Shown here: positions 55,533 through 63,393 of the stretch, in pieces
How the letters are laid out: the number at the start of each line of letters is the position of its first letter
Numbering within the stretch: the stretch's first letter is position 1
Assembly: GCA_905202485.1 (NCBI GenBank)
Contig: CAJKRY010000001.1
Coordinates: forward strand, 124,001 to 188,000
Length of the DNA: 64,000 nt
From: an uncultured Methanomassiliicoccus sp.
GTDB lineage: Archaea; Thermoplasmatota; Thermoplasmata; Methanomassiliicoccales; Methanomassiliicoccaceae
Direction of reading: 5' to 3'
Made by a program: the position numbers and the translations under genes
The notes under the pieces: generated by a model
What the model was told of the DNA's origin: nothing
The model's input: the letters and a program-made list of their open reading frames with translations, nothing else
The model's database searches: none

Positions 55533-56282
55533 TTAGACGTATGCAATACCACCTGGAAGTCCACAGAATGAGTGCGCAGGAAGTGGATTATTGTTGCGGT
55601 CTGCCATGTGAGCATGCAGATACGTTCCTGAGTCTTTAGGGTTGTGGTAAATTGGAGTAGGTCCTCCAAATGCAAACTCTTTTTTGGTATATTCACATAT
55701 CGCCCAAGCCTCTACGGGTGAAGGAGTCCATGTATTATATTGCATATTGTAGCATCTTATTATCTGCCTAGCTTGAGCTCCTCTCAGTTTTATTGGGGCA
55801 AAATACAAACCATCTTTAGAATCAGTATTATATAGATACACAAAATAGAAATTTCCTTGACTAGCTTTAGCATCTACTAAATTAGTTTTATTCATAACAA
55901 TTGCGTTTGTCACAGTACCATTCACATAAATATATTTTGGAATGTCCTCAAATAATATTAAGCCTACATCATCTATAACATATTTGTCTAGTTTTTTTTG
56001 TCCAGTTTCTTCTGCTTCCTCATTTATACATTCACATAACTTATCCCAAGTGATTGCAACTCCAACAATTGAAGCACCAAGAAGGACTATAACCCATTCA
56101 ATAAGTAGTGATCCTCCATATCCCATAAACGGCAAAAGTGGCAAAATACACATCTCTAATTCATTAGCACTTAAAAGCGTCTCCGACAAATCTTCCCAAT
56201 GATTGTTCTTATACATGTATGCAGATTTTATAGAATGGTTTGAATTCAGTTCTGATTTTAATCGAATATCAGCATTATACAT
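55533..56282 (-). CDS. Downstream part of a split exported protein; possible toxin-like C-terminus
   Basis: A 249-residue frame with one or two hydrophobic helices (about residues 43-78; IEWVIVLLGASIVGVAI) and a soluble C-terminal domain ending in GPTPIYHNP, YLHAHMADRNN and PAHSFCG. The spaced histidines recall nuclease-type polymorphic toxin tips, but I cannot name a family. Its ATG is in frame with the gene upstream, separated only by TAA and four codons, so both were probably one protein of about 375 residues interrupted by a nonsense mutation. Confidence 0.6.
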   Translation of the reverse strand: MYNADIRLKSELNSNHSIKSAYMYKNNHWEDLSETLLSANELEMCILPLLPFMGYGGSLLIEWVIVLLGASIVGVAITWDKLCECINEEAEETGQKKLDKYVIDDVGLILFEDIPKYIYVNGTVTNAIVMNKTNLVDAKASQGNFYFVYLYNTDSKDGLYFAPIKLRGAQARQIIRCYNMQYNTWTPSPVEAWAICEYTKKEFAFGGPTPIYHNPKDSGTYLHAHMADRNNNPLPAHSFCGLPGGIAYV

Positions 56283-56294
56283 GTTGATATCATT

Positions 56295-56660
56295 TTATTT
56301 GAAATTTAGAGCAACATCACCAATTCCTGTAGACTTGTCTACAGTAAAATGAGCGTTGACGGTGGTGTATGCAATGGATTTATTCATCAGCTCTGAGCCG
56401 TTTAGAGATTTTGAACTTACATTCTCTTTAATAATCGTTCCAGATAGGTCCTTATTTATCTCGAACTCGATGATATTTCCAGTTGATCTGTAACTTTCAG
56501 CATATCCCAGTTCTGAATAATCCATTGAAAGGTCATCAGTGTTATCCGTTGTGTAAGCATATTGTGGAACCGAATCCTCTGCTTCTACACCACCTGCACT
56601 AGCAGCGACAGTGTATGCCATGAGAATAATGGCAGTTACCACTAAAGTTTTCATTACCAT
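56295..56660 (-). CDS. Upstream part of a split exported protein with signal peptide
   Basis: A 121-residue product starting MVMKTLVVTAIILMAYTVAA, a clear signal peptide with likely cleavage near ASA/GG, followed by a polar region. The frame continues past its TAA without further stops into the gene at 55533-56282, and the join reads smoothly (ALNFK, stop, NDINMYNADIRLK). CAA to TAA would be enough. If so, the pieces are a pseudogene or a strain-specific null. Confidence 0.6.
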   Translation of the reverse strand: MVMKTLVVTAIILMAYTVAASAGGVEAEDSVPQYAYTTDNTDDLSMDYSELGYAESYRSTGNIIEFEINKDLSGTIIKENVSSKSLNGSELMNKSIAYTTVNAHFTVDKSTGIGDVALNFK

Positions 56661-56903
56661 TTTATTCAGTTTTTCACGCCTTTATGCATAATATTTATTT
56701 AAATATGGATTGTTTTCAACTAAATAATGATTCAAATCTAAACTATGAATTCATACATTTGATTATTCCACGGTGATATTTGTCTAGATACTGCATTTTC
56801 CATTCAAACCATCATGTGTTTCTCTCCCATCAGACTATAAAAACTTACAATTGGCATCAAATTAAAAATGCTAGATGATCTCAATACTAAATTACTCGTA
56901 GGA

Positions 56904-57294
56904 ATGTCAGGGCATAGGAAGACGGACTGCAGTTTAGTTAATGTCGATGATAATTAATATCAATCGTTTTGACACTTCCGAAAAGACATCTGCCTACTTC
57001 GGAATGATTCCGCGTATGGATACGATTCAGGTGGTAAAGAGAGGCACGGTAGAATGACGAGGAAAAGAAACAGAGTAATGCAGAGAATTTTAGAACGGTG
57101 TGTTATCATCATATGCATTTCTATGATTCATCAATTAAGGATATTACACTCGAAAGAAGTCTGAAATGGGAGCTAAGAAAGCAATTGTGGCTTCAGCGAG
57201 AAGTTATCGATGATAATATTATGATCCTCAAGTAAGAAAGAAAACGGCGTATCTTGAGGCTCTTTGTCTAATGAAAACTGTAAAATCGCAGTAA
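56904..57294 (+). pseudogene. Remnant of IS110-family transposase, C-terminal part
   Basis: Fragments of the IS110 C-terminal domain are readable in changing frames: GHRKTDCSLV, then NRFDTSEKTSAYFGMIPR, then DSGGKERHGRMTRKRNRVM, then CYHHMHFYDSSIK, then SEMGAKKAIVASAR. At least four frame changes and two stops make it dead. The N-terminal half is missing. It occupies most of the gap between the secreted-protein operon and leuA; the rest of that gap (56661-56903) shows nothing. Confidence 0.8.
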
Positions 57295-57309
57295 TCTTAA
57301 AATATTGTT

Positions 57310-57430
57310 AATTGCCTCGGAGGCATATCGAGGCCCTTAAATGTGGAATGCAATTAAAATTGAGTTGCTATTCTTGCGTTTGTATTGCTAAATATCACAT
57401 TTGTAGGGTAGATGCCGTGAGGCGTTTTTT
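57310..57430 (+). promoter_or_regulatory. Leader of the leu operon with possible attenuator
   Basis: TGCCTC-GGAGGCA (near 57315) can form a hairpin, and GCC-GTGA-GGC directly before TTTTTT and the leuA ATG resembles a small terminator. Together they could be an attenuator; no leader peptide rich in leucine is seen. Confidence 0.3.
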
Positions 57431-59020
57431 ATGATTGATCCTAATGTTGTAGATTCAGATTGCTGTCGAGGTTCGCTAGACAAAAAGAGAGTGTATACCA
57501 GTAAATTCAATGAGCTCTTTTTATCAGACGACGTTCCCAAAAATATAACTGTATTCGATACGACGCTCAGGGACGGTGAGCAGACCCCAGGTGTGGCTCT
57601 TACCTGCGATGACAAGGTAAGAATCGCAAAGGCGCTTGATGAATTAGGCGTTAATGTTATTGAGGTAGGTTTTCCAGCCTCATCTCAGGGAGAAAAAGAT
57701 GCTGCCAAAGCCGTCATGAACCTTGGATTAAATTCTAAGGTCTGCGGATTAGCCCGCTCTGTAAAAAGCGATATCGATGCCGTGGCAGACTGCGGCCTGA
57801 ATTATGTTCATACCTTTATCGCTACTTCTGATTCTCACCTAAAGTACAAACTTAAGATGACTCAGGATGAGGTTTTAGAAAGAGCAGTGACTGCAGTGGA
57901 ATATGCAAAATCCAGAGGGCTAGAAGTTGAGTTCTCCTGCGAAGACGCCACCAGAACCAGCCTCGAATTCCTCAAAAAGATGCATATCGCCGTTCAGGAA
58001 GCAGGTGTCAACCGCATAAATGTTCCAGATACTGTAGGTACGATATCACCCACAGCAATGGAATACCTTATCCGCGAGCTGAAAACTGTTACGAAAGTAC
58101 CGATATCTATACACTGCCACGACGATTTTGGAATGGCTGTGGCAAACACTCTTTCTGCTGTAAGAGGCGGAGCCGAACAGATTCATGCAACAATCAACGG
58201 AATGGGCGAGAGAGCAGGCAACGCCTCGCTGGAAGAAGCAGTACTGGCATTAATGGCATTTTATAATGTAGAGACTACAATTAACACTAAAATGATCGGA
58301 CCTACCTGCAAGCTTGTCAGCAGGCTGTTTGGATATCCGATTCCGGCTAACAAAGCAATTGTAGGAAAAAATGCCTTTGCCCATGAATCGGGAATCCACG
58401 TCCATGGAGTCTTAAACGATCCTTCCACATATGAGGCGTTCGGACCTGAGTTAGTAGGAGTGGAAAGGAACATTGTATTAGGCAAGCATTCCGGAACCCA
58501 CTCCATAAAAGAAAAGCTGAACGAGTACGGAATAATGCTGGATGACGACCGCATCGCTCAGGTAGTCGATAAAATAAAGGAGCTAGCTGACAGCGGAAAA
58601 GAAATTGATGATGCAGAATTAGTTGCGTTAGCATCTCACTTTGCCGAGCAGCATGAGTCCAAACATATCAATCTGGATGAATTCGCTGTATTCACCGGAA
58701 TTAAAACAACTCCGACCGCAGTCGTCACACTTGACATAAACGGAGAAAAGAAAACAGGAACATCAATAGGTATCGGACCTGTAGATGCTGCAATCAACGC
58801 TATAAAAACAGTCATGGGTAACGTATTTAGACTCGAAGAATATTGTTTAAATGCCATTACTGGCGGCAGCGACTCTCTGTGTGAAGTGATGGTTAAAATC
58901 AGCAAAGATGGCAAAGGAAAGGCAGTTTCTGTAGGAAAAGGCGTCGGCTCTGATATCGTGCAGACCAGCGTTGATGCCACCATGGAAGCTCTGGACCGCT
59001 TATACTCTAGACTGGAGTGA
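57431..59020 (+). CDS. leuA: 2-isopropylmalate synthase-family enzyme (LeuA)
   Basis: A 529-residue DRE-TIM metallolyase: DTTLRDGEQTPG, HCHDDFGMAVAN metal ligands, GERAGNASLEE, and a C-terminal LeuA regulatory domain (about residues 405-525). The long form with regulatory domain fits LeuA (leucine) or CimA rather than the short homocitrate synthase AksA. It starts an operon leuA-leuC-leuD-leuB. The first 40 residues are an unusual extension; an internal start closer to the barrel is possible. Confidence 0.9.
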   Translation: MIDPNVVDSDCCRGSLDKKRVYTSKFNELFLSDDVPKNITVFDTTLRDGEQTPGVALTCDDKVRIAKALDELGVNVIEVGFPASSQGEKDAAKAVMNLGLNSKVCGLARSVKSDIDAVADCGLNYVHTFIATSDSHLKYKLKMTQDEVLERAVTAVEYAKSRGLEVEFSCEDATRTSLEFLKKMHIAVQEAGVNRINVPDTVGTISPTAMEYLIRELKTVTKVPISIHCHDDFGMAVANTLSAVRGGAEQIHATINGMGERAGNASLEEAVLALMAFYNVETTINTKMIGPTCKLVSRLFGYPIPANKAIVGKNAFAHESGIHVHGVLNDPSTYEAFGPELVGVERNIVLGKHSGTHSIKEKLNEYGIMLDDDRIAQVVDKIKELADSGKEIDDAELVALASHFAEQHESKHINLDEFAVFTGIKTTPTAVVTLDINGEKKTGTSIGIGPVDAAINAIKTVMGNVFRLEEYCLNAITGGSDSLCEVMVKISKDGKGKAVSVGKGVGSDIVQTSVDATMEALDRLYSRLE

Positions 59021-59024
59021 GAAA

Positions 59025-60266
59025 ATGGTAGATGCAAAAACAATCGCTGAAAAGATAATGTCCATAAAATCAGGCGTTGATGCCCATGCAGGACAGATCG
59101 TTGAAGCTGAAATAGACTATGTTATGGCAAATGATGTTACAGCCCCTATAGCATTCAGGGAGTTTGAAGCATTAGGAAGAGAACCAGTGAGAGATAAGAT
59201 TGTTCTGATTCCAGATCATTTTGTACCGAACAAAGATATTGCTTCTGCAGAACAGGCTGCAGAGATGAGACGGTTTGTTAAAAAATACAATATTAAAAAT
59301 TATTTTGAAGTCGGAAGAGGCGGGGTGTGCCATCAGGTAATGGTAGATGAGGGATTTGCAGCGCCGGGCAGATTGATTGTCGGTGCCGATTCCCACACCT
59401 GCACATACGGAGGCCTCAATGCTTTCTCTACTGGAATAGGAAGCACGGAAGCGGCTGCCTGTTTTGCAGAAGGCCGTCTCTGGTTCAAGGTGCCTGAATC
59501 AATTAAAGTCAAAATAACCGGAAAATTCAAGGAATATGTTTCCGGAAAGGATCTTATTTTAAAGATTATCTCTGACATCGGCGTCGACGGCGCCAACTAC
59601 AAGGCATTCGAATTCTGCGGAGACCTTGAGAATGTCTCAATATCCGACAGGCTTGCAGTGAGCAATATGGCTATTGAAGCAGGAGGAAAAGCTGGAATCT
59701 TTCCCTGCGACAAACTTACCGAGGAGTTCCTGAAGGGAAGGGTAAGAGGAGAATACACACCGGTCTCACCAGATGCTGACGCAGTATACTGCAGAGAGCT
59801 TGAGTATAATCTTGATGATTTAGATTATATGGTTGCTTTTCCGCATCTGCCGGAAAACGGCAGAAATGCCAGAGATGTGGATGTCACCATAGATCAGGCA
59901 TTTTTGGGATCGTGCACCAACGGCAGGATAGAAGATCTCAGAGTAGCGGCTAAGATCATAAAAGGAAAGAAGGTTCATCCAGATGTGAGAATGATTGTCG
60001 TTCCCGCATCAACAGAAATTTATAATCAGGCCATGGATGAAGGCTTGCTCAAAATCTTCAGTGAAGCAGGGGCATTTGTTTCCGGCCCGACTTGTGCTGC
60101 ATGCTTAGGCGGACACATGGGTGTCCTGGCTGCAGGCGAGAAATGCGTTTCCAGCACCAACCGCAACTTTATCGGAAGAATGGGCGACAAGGATTCTGAA
60201 GTATATCTGGCCGGCCCGGCTGTGGTGGCTGCAAGTGCTTTGACTGGTAAAATATCAGTCCCCTGA
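59025..60266 (+). CDS. leuC: 3-isopropylmalate dehydratase large subunit (aconitase family)
   Basis: A 413-residue aconitase-type subunit with VGADSHTCTYGGLNAFSTGIGST, GSCTNGR and GPTCAACLGGHMG providing the three cluster cysteines. The ATG at 59025 starts four bases after the leuA stop; the frame is open further upstream into leuA. Pairs with LeuD. Homologous enzymes serve homoaconitate in coenzyme B synthesis, so the substrate cannot be fixed from this subunit. Confidence 0.93.
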   Translation: MVDAKTIAEKIMSIKSGVDAHAGQIVEAEIDYVMANDVTAPIAFREFEALGREPVRDKIVLIPDHFVPNKDIASAEQAAEMRRFVKKYNIKNYFEVGRGGVCHQVMVDEGFAAPGRLIVGADSHTCTYGGLNAFSTGIGSTEAAACFAEGRLWFKVPESIKVKITGKFKEYVSGKDLILKIISDIGVDGANYKAFEFCGDLENVSISDRLAVSNMAIEAGGKAGIFPCDKLTEEFLKGRVRGEYTPVSPDADAVYCRELEYNLDDLDYMVAFPHLPENGRNARDVDVTIDQAFLGSCTNGRIEDLRVAAKIIKGKKVHPDVRMIVVPASTEIYNQAMDEGLLKIFSEAGAFVSGPTCAACLGGHMGVLAAGEKCVSSTNRNFIGRMGDKDSEVYLAGPAVVAASALTGKISVP

Positions 60267-60275
60267 GGTGATTAT

Positions 60276-60758
60276 ATGAACACAATCAAAGGAAAAGTTT
60301 GGAAATTCGGGGATCATGTTGATACAGATCAGATAATTCCTGCTGAGAGGCTTACCAGCCAAAACAATGATAAGCTGGGAACTTTCCTGTTTGAAAAAGT
60401 AAGACCCGGTTTTCCAGAAATGGTTTCAAAAGGAGACATAATTGTTGCAGGCAAGAACTTCGGCTGCGGATCTTCAAGGGAGCATGCTCCCAGGTCGCTT
60501 ATGCAGGCCGGCATAGTCTGCGTAGTCGCCGAAAGCTTTGCCAGAATCTTCTACCGCAATTCAATAAACATCGGTCTTGTATTAGTTGAGTGTAAAATCG
60601 AAGCTGATGAAGGAGATATATTGTCAGTTGATGTCGATAACGGAAAAATCATCAATGAAACTTCTAAAAAATCATGGTCGTTTCCTGAGTACCCGCCGTA
60701 CATCAAAGAACTGATAGCGTCCGGCGGATTGATGGCCAGGCTGAAGGGAGGAAAGTAA
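60276..60758 (+). CDS. leuD: 3-isopropylmalate dehydratase small subunit
   Basis: A 160-residue swivel domain with HVDTDQIIPAERL and KNFGCGSSREHAPRS. A perfect GAGGTGAT site precedes the ATG. The substrate-recognition loop after DTDQIIPA reads ERLTSQ, unlike the YLRT (homoaconitate) or YLVY (isopropylmalate) reported for Methanocaldococcus enzymes, so its substrate range is open. Confidence 0.93.
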   Translation: MNTIKGKVWKFGDHVDTDQIIPAERLTSQNNDKLGTFLFEKVRPGFPEMVSKGDIIVAGKNFGCGSSREHAPRSLMQAGIVCVVAESFARIFYRNSINIGLVLVECKIEADEGDILSVDVDNGKIINETSKKSWSFPEYPPYIKELIASGGLMARLKGGK

Positions 60759-61871
60759 TTGTACAAGATAGCAGTGGTCCCGGGAGACGGCATAGGTCAG
60801 GAAGTAATCGCAGAAGGCGTGAAAGTCCTCAAGGCATTGGAAGAAACTGCTGACGTGTCATTTTCTCTTGATTACCTGGACATCGGTTCAGAAAGATATC
60901 TCCGCACAGGAGAACTTCTTACTGAAAATGATGTAAGCGAGCTGGGAAAACACGATGCCATATATTTTGGAGCTATCGGCGATCCCCGCGTCGCTCCGGG
61001 GATTTTGGAAAAAGGCATTCTGATATCAATGCGCACAACCTTTGACCAGTATGTGAATATCCGCCCTTCCAAAGCGTGGCATCCGTATACGCCGTTAAAG
61101 GAAGAGAAGGATTTTGATATAGTATTCTTAAGAGAAAATACTGAAGATTTTTACATGGGAGCCGGAAGCAGGTTTTCCAACGGCAAGAATGTCTCTCTTG
61201 ATCTTAAACGCGAGTTGTATAATGCAAAGATCACTATCGGCATGGAAGCAGACAGCGATGATGAGTTTGCATTTGAAATAGGCATGATGTCAAGAAAAGG
61301 CATCGAACGTTTCGCTGACTACTGTTTCAAAACAGCAAAGGACATGGGAAAAGACAAAGTCACTGCTGTGGACAAAGCCAACGTCTGCACTTCCTTGTAT
61401 GGGATGTGGAGAGAAATCTTCAAACAGAAATCTCAGGAGTACGGAATCGCCCTGGAACACATGTATGTTGATGCAATGGCGATGGCTCTGGTAAGGGCTC
61501 CGGAACGTTTCGGCGTTGTCGCCTGCCCCAACATGTTCGGAGACATTCTCACAGACATCGGTGCAGAGATCATGGGAGGTTTGGGGGTTGCGGCCTCGGG
61601 AAACATCTCTCCAAACAGTGTTTCCATGTTCGAACCGGTGCACGGATCAGCTCCAGACATTGCAGGTCAGGGAAAGGCAAATCCTGTTGCAGCCATTCTC
61701 GCAGCCAAACTTATGATAGACAACTTAGGCAGAAGAGACCTCGGCGTCTTAATTGAAAAAGCTGTCAGAAAAGCTATGGACAACAAAGATCTGACAGCAG
61801 ACATGGGCGGTCATCTCAATACCAAACAGACCGGAGATGCAATCGCAAAATATATTTCGATGGTTGAGTGA
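60759..61871 (+). CDS. leuB: 3-isopropylmalate dehydrogenase-family enzyme (LeuB)
   Basis: A 370-residue beta-decarboxylating dehydrogenase: PGDGIGQEVIAEG, RENTEDFYMGAGSR, and the metal-binding GDILTDIGAEIMGGLGVA. It starts with TTG at 60759, directly after the leuD stop, with GGAGGG upstream. Members act on isopropylmalate, homoisocitrate or tartrate; leu operon context favours the first, but a role in coenzyme B (AksF-like) is not excluded. Confidence 0.92.
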   Translation: MYKIAVVPGDGIGQEVIAEGVKVLKALEETADVSFSLDYLDIGSERYLRTGELLTENDVSELGKHDAIYFGAIGDPRVAPGILEKGILISMRTTFDQYVNIRPSKAWHPYTPLKEEKDFDIVFLRENTEDFYMGAGSRFSNGKNVSLDLKRELYNAKITIGMEADSDDEFAFEIGMMSRKGIERFADYCFKTAKDMGKDKVTAVDKANVCTSLYGMWREIFKQKSQEYGIALEHMYVDAMAMALVRAPERFGVVACPNMFGDILTDIGAEIMGGLGVAASGNISPNSVSMFEPVHGSAPDIAGQGKANPVAAILAAKLMIDNLGRRDLGVLIEKAVRKAMDNKDLTADMGGHLNTKQTGDAIAKYISMVE

Positions 61872-62021
61872 GTATAAGAGTTTCATGCTCTACTTTTAAA
61901 AAAAACAGGTGATGAAAATTGTAATATCCCTCTAACAATGGAAGCATACAAAGTCCCCTACACTGATGGATATTTGATGGACTGGATGAGATTATATGAG
62001 AACATTAAACTAATGTTAGCG

Positions 62022-62079
62022 TTGATAGTTTATAGTGAAGGTAGAAAATAATGCTGCCATATTCACAATAAACTATCAA
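62022..62079. repeat. Long imperfect inverted repeat (hairpin)
   Basis: An 18-base arm at 62022-62039 (TTGATAGTTTATAGTGAA) pairs with 62062-62079 with one mismatch, and inner GGTAG/CTGCC extends the stem. The loop is about 10 bases. It stands in a 375-base gap between leuB and the small secreted gene; no T-tract follows, so a relic of a mobile element or a regulatory RNA structure is as likely as a terminator. Confidence 0.6.
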
Positions 62080-62177
62080 TAAGCTAATTAAATATCTTGT
62101 AAATTAATGTATAACACCAATGTTTAGTATTTTCAAATGTAGTATTATAAATAGATAATGCTACATATAGGTGCTTG

Positions 62178-62246
62178 ATCTATAAAAAGATAATAAAACA
62201 AAGATAATTCCTTATTATGGATCTATAAAAAGAATGAGGGATTTAA
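62178..62246 (+). promoter_or_regulatory. Tandem TATA-type boxes upstream of small secreted gene
   Basis: GATCTATAAAAAGA occurs twice, at about 62177 and 62220. Each contains a TATAAAAA box; the second is about 25 bases before the ATG at 62247, with GAGGG as ribosome site. Confidence 0.45.
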
Positions 62247-62762
62247 ATGAACGCAAATAGATTAATATCTCCGATATTAGTTGCGGCACTAATTTCCTCT
62301 TCCACAGCTATTGTATATGCATCTTCTACAGGAGATAGCTATGAAGAGCCAAATGATGTAGCATCAGCATCTGGCTTAACTTTAGGAACGAATAGCGCAT
62401 CCACAATTATCGAATGATATACAGATGAAGAAATACTAGAAGCCTTTGAATTGATTATTCAATATGCAAATCAGATAACAATTACAGTAGATGAACATGG
62501 TAATACGAATGTATCAATATCCCCACTTCCACCAACCACAAGAGGAGGTAGCACAGGAGTGGATACATGGTATGATAGAATAATCATAAAACTAGACAGC
62601 ACATGGTGTTACAGGATAGTTAATGAAGGCGCAGATATGGTGGCAGCAACACTTATCGGAGCCCTTGGAGCAGCGTTAGGGAGCACCGTACTACCGGCAC
62701 TTGGTACAGCAATTAGAGGAGCTGCGTTTAGTGTTGTTGGATATTTAGTGTTGAAGCCATAA
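62247..62762 (+). pseudogene. Small secreted, bacteriocin-like protein gene with in-frame TGA
   Basis: The frame encodes a signal peptide (NRLISPILVAALISSSTAIVYAS), a spacer, an in-frame TGA at codon 57 (62415-62417), then TRGGSTGVDTWYDRIIIKL and a Gly/Ala-rich hydrophobic segment (VAATLIGALGAALGSTVLPA). This layout recalls small secreted antimicrobial proteins of Firmicutes. TGG to TGA is the simplest explanation of the stop. A frameshift near the end may also have cut off the tail now read at 62786-62887. TGA is not a known sense codon in this group, so it is probably a recent null. Confidence 0.6.
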
Positions 62763-62785
62763 AAAATGTAGCAAAGGTAGATCAA

Positions 62786-62887
62786 ATGAACTTTGACTCA
62801 GGAGTTGCTGTCAAAATTAAGCTAATAGGACACGCATATGGAATTCCCTATCCATTTCCACCATTAGTAAGTGTAACTTCCAAATGA
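62786..62887 (+). CDS. 33-codon frame, probably the shifted tail of the secreted gene
   Basis: MNFDSGVAVKIKLIGHAYG, then a proline-rich end. Its frame is open back to 62732, inside the secreted gene, and its TGA overlaps the next gene's ATG (ATGA). It may be the original C-terminus after a frameshift, or a short independent peptide. Confidence 0.35.
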   Translation: MNFDSGVAVKIKLIGHAYGIPYPFPPLVSVTSK

Positions 62888-63258
62888 GGAGCATTATGGC
62901 TAATAAAGCATATTGGTATGGAGCATCAGCAGGATTCATAGGAATATCTGGTCTGGGATTTGCACTTTCTCCAGATAATATAGACCAAGCAATAATATCA
63001 GTTCTTATCTGGATAATAGGAGGAGCATTGATCGGATTATATGGGTATTCAAAAAAAACATCCCTAACAAAAAAAGAAATATATCAAATTGGATGCATAT
63101 TAATTATATTACCAATAATAACATTCACTCTGAGCTTGATAAATTGGACACCGATGGAAATTGCATCGTGGGATCCAATTAAACTCTTAGCGCTTGTAGG
63201 TATCCCAATAGGTGCGATATGCATACTGATAGGATATAGATCACCAGATATCGAATGA
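62884..63258 (+). CDS. Four-helix membrane protein, possible immunity protein
   Basis: A 124-residue protein with about four membrane helices (YWYGASAGFIGISGLGFAL; ISVLIWIIGGALIGLYGY; IGCILIILPIITFTL; LLALVGIPIGAICILIGY). It follows the bacteriocin-like gene with an ATGA overlap to the 33-codon frame. Small multi-helix proteins in that position are typically self-immunity or export helpers. No family is recognised. A second ATG at 62896 is an alternative start. Confidence 0.65.
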   Translation: MRSIMANKAYWYGASAGFIGISGLGFALSPDNIDQAIISVLIWIIGGALIGLYGYSKKTSLTKKEIYQIGCILIILPIITFTLSLINWTPMEIASWDPIKLLALVGIPIGAICILIGYRSPDIE

Positions 63259-63393
63259 TCCAACTGGTAAAACCTTTTTATTTTTATTTTTTATATAAAG
63301 AGGCACAGCGAAACTTAAACATCTTATACTCTTTTTATAGATTACATGAATATGGTGTCTGAATTCATTTCCTCTATATTTTAAAGAAACATG

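Noticed and set aside
57431..59020. Assignment of the leuA gene as homocitrate synthase AksA
   Set aside because: AksA proteins are about 130 residues shorter and lack the C-terminal regulatory domain that is present here.
62415..62417. Selenocysteine or other recoding of the in-frame TGA
   Set aside because: No SECIS-like element or selenoprotein family is seen, and a change from TGG is the simpler reading.
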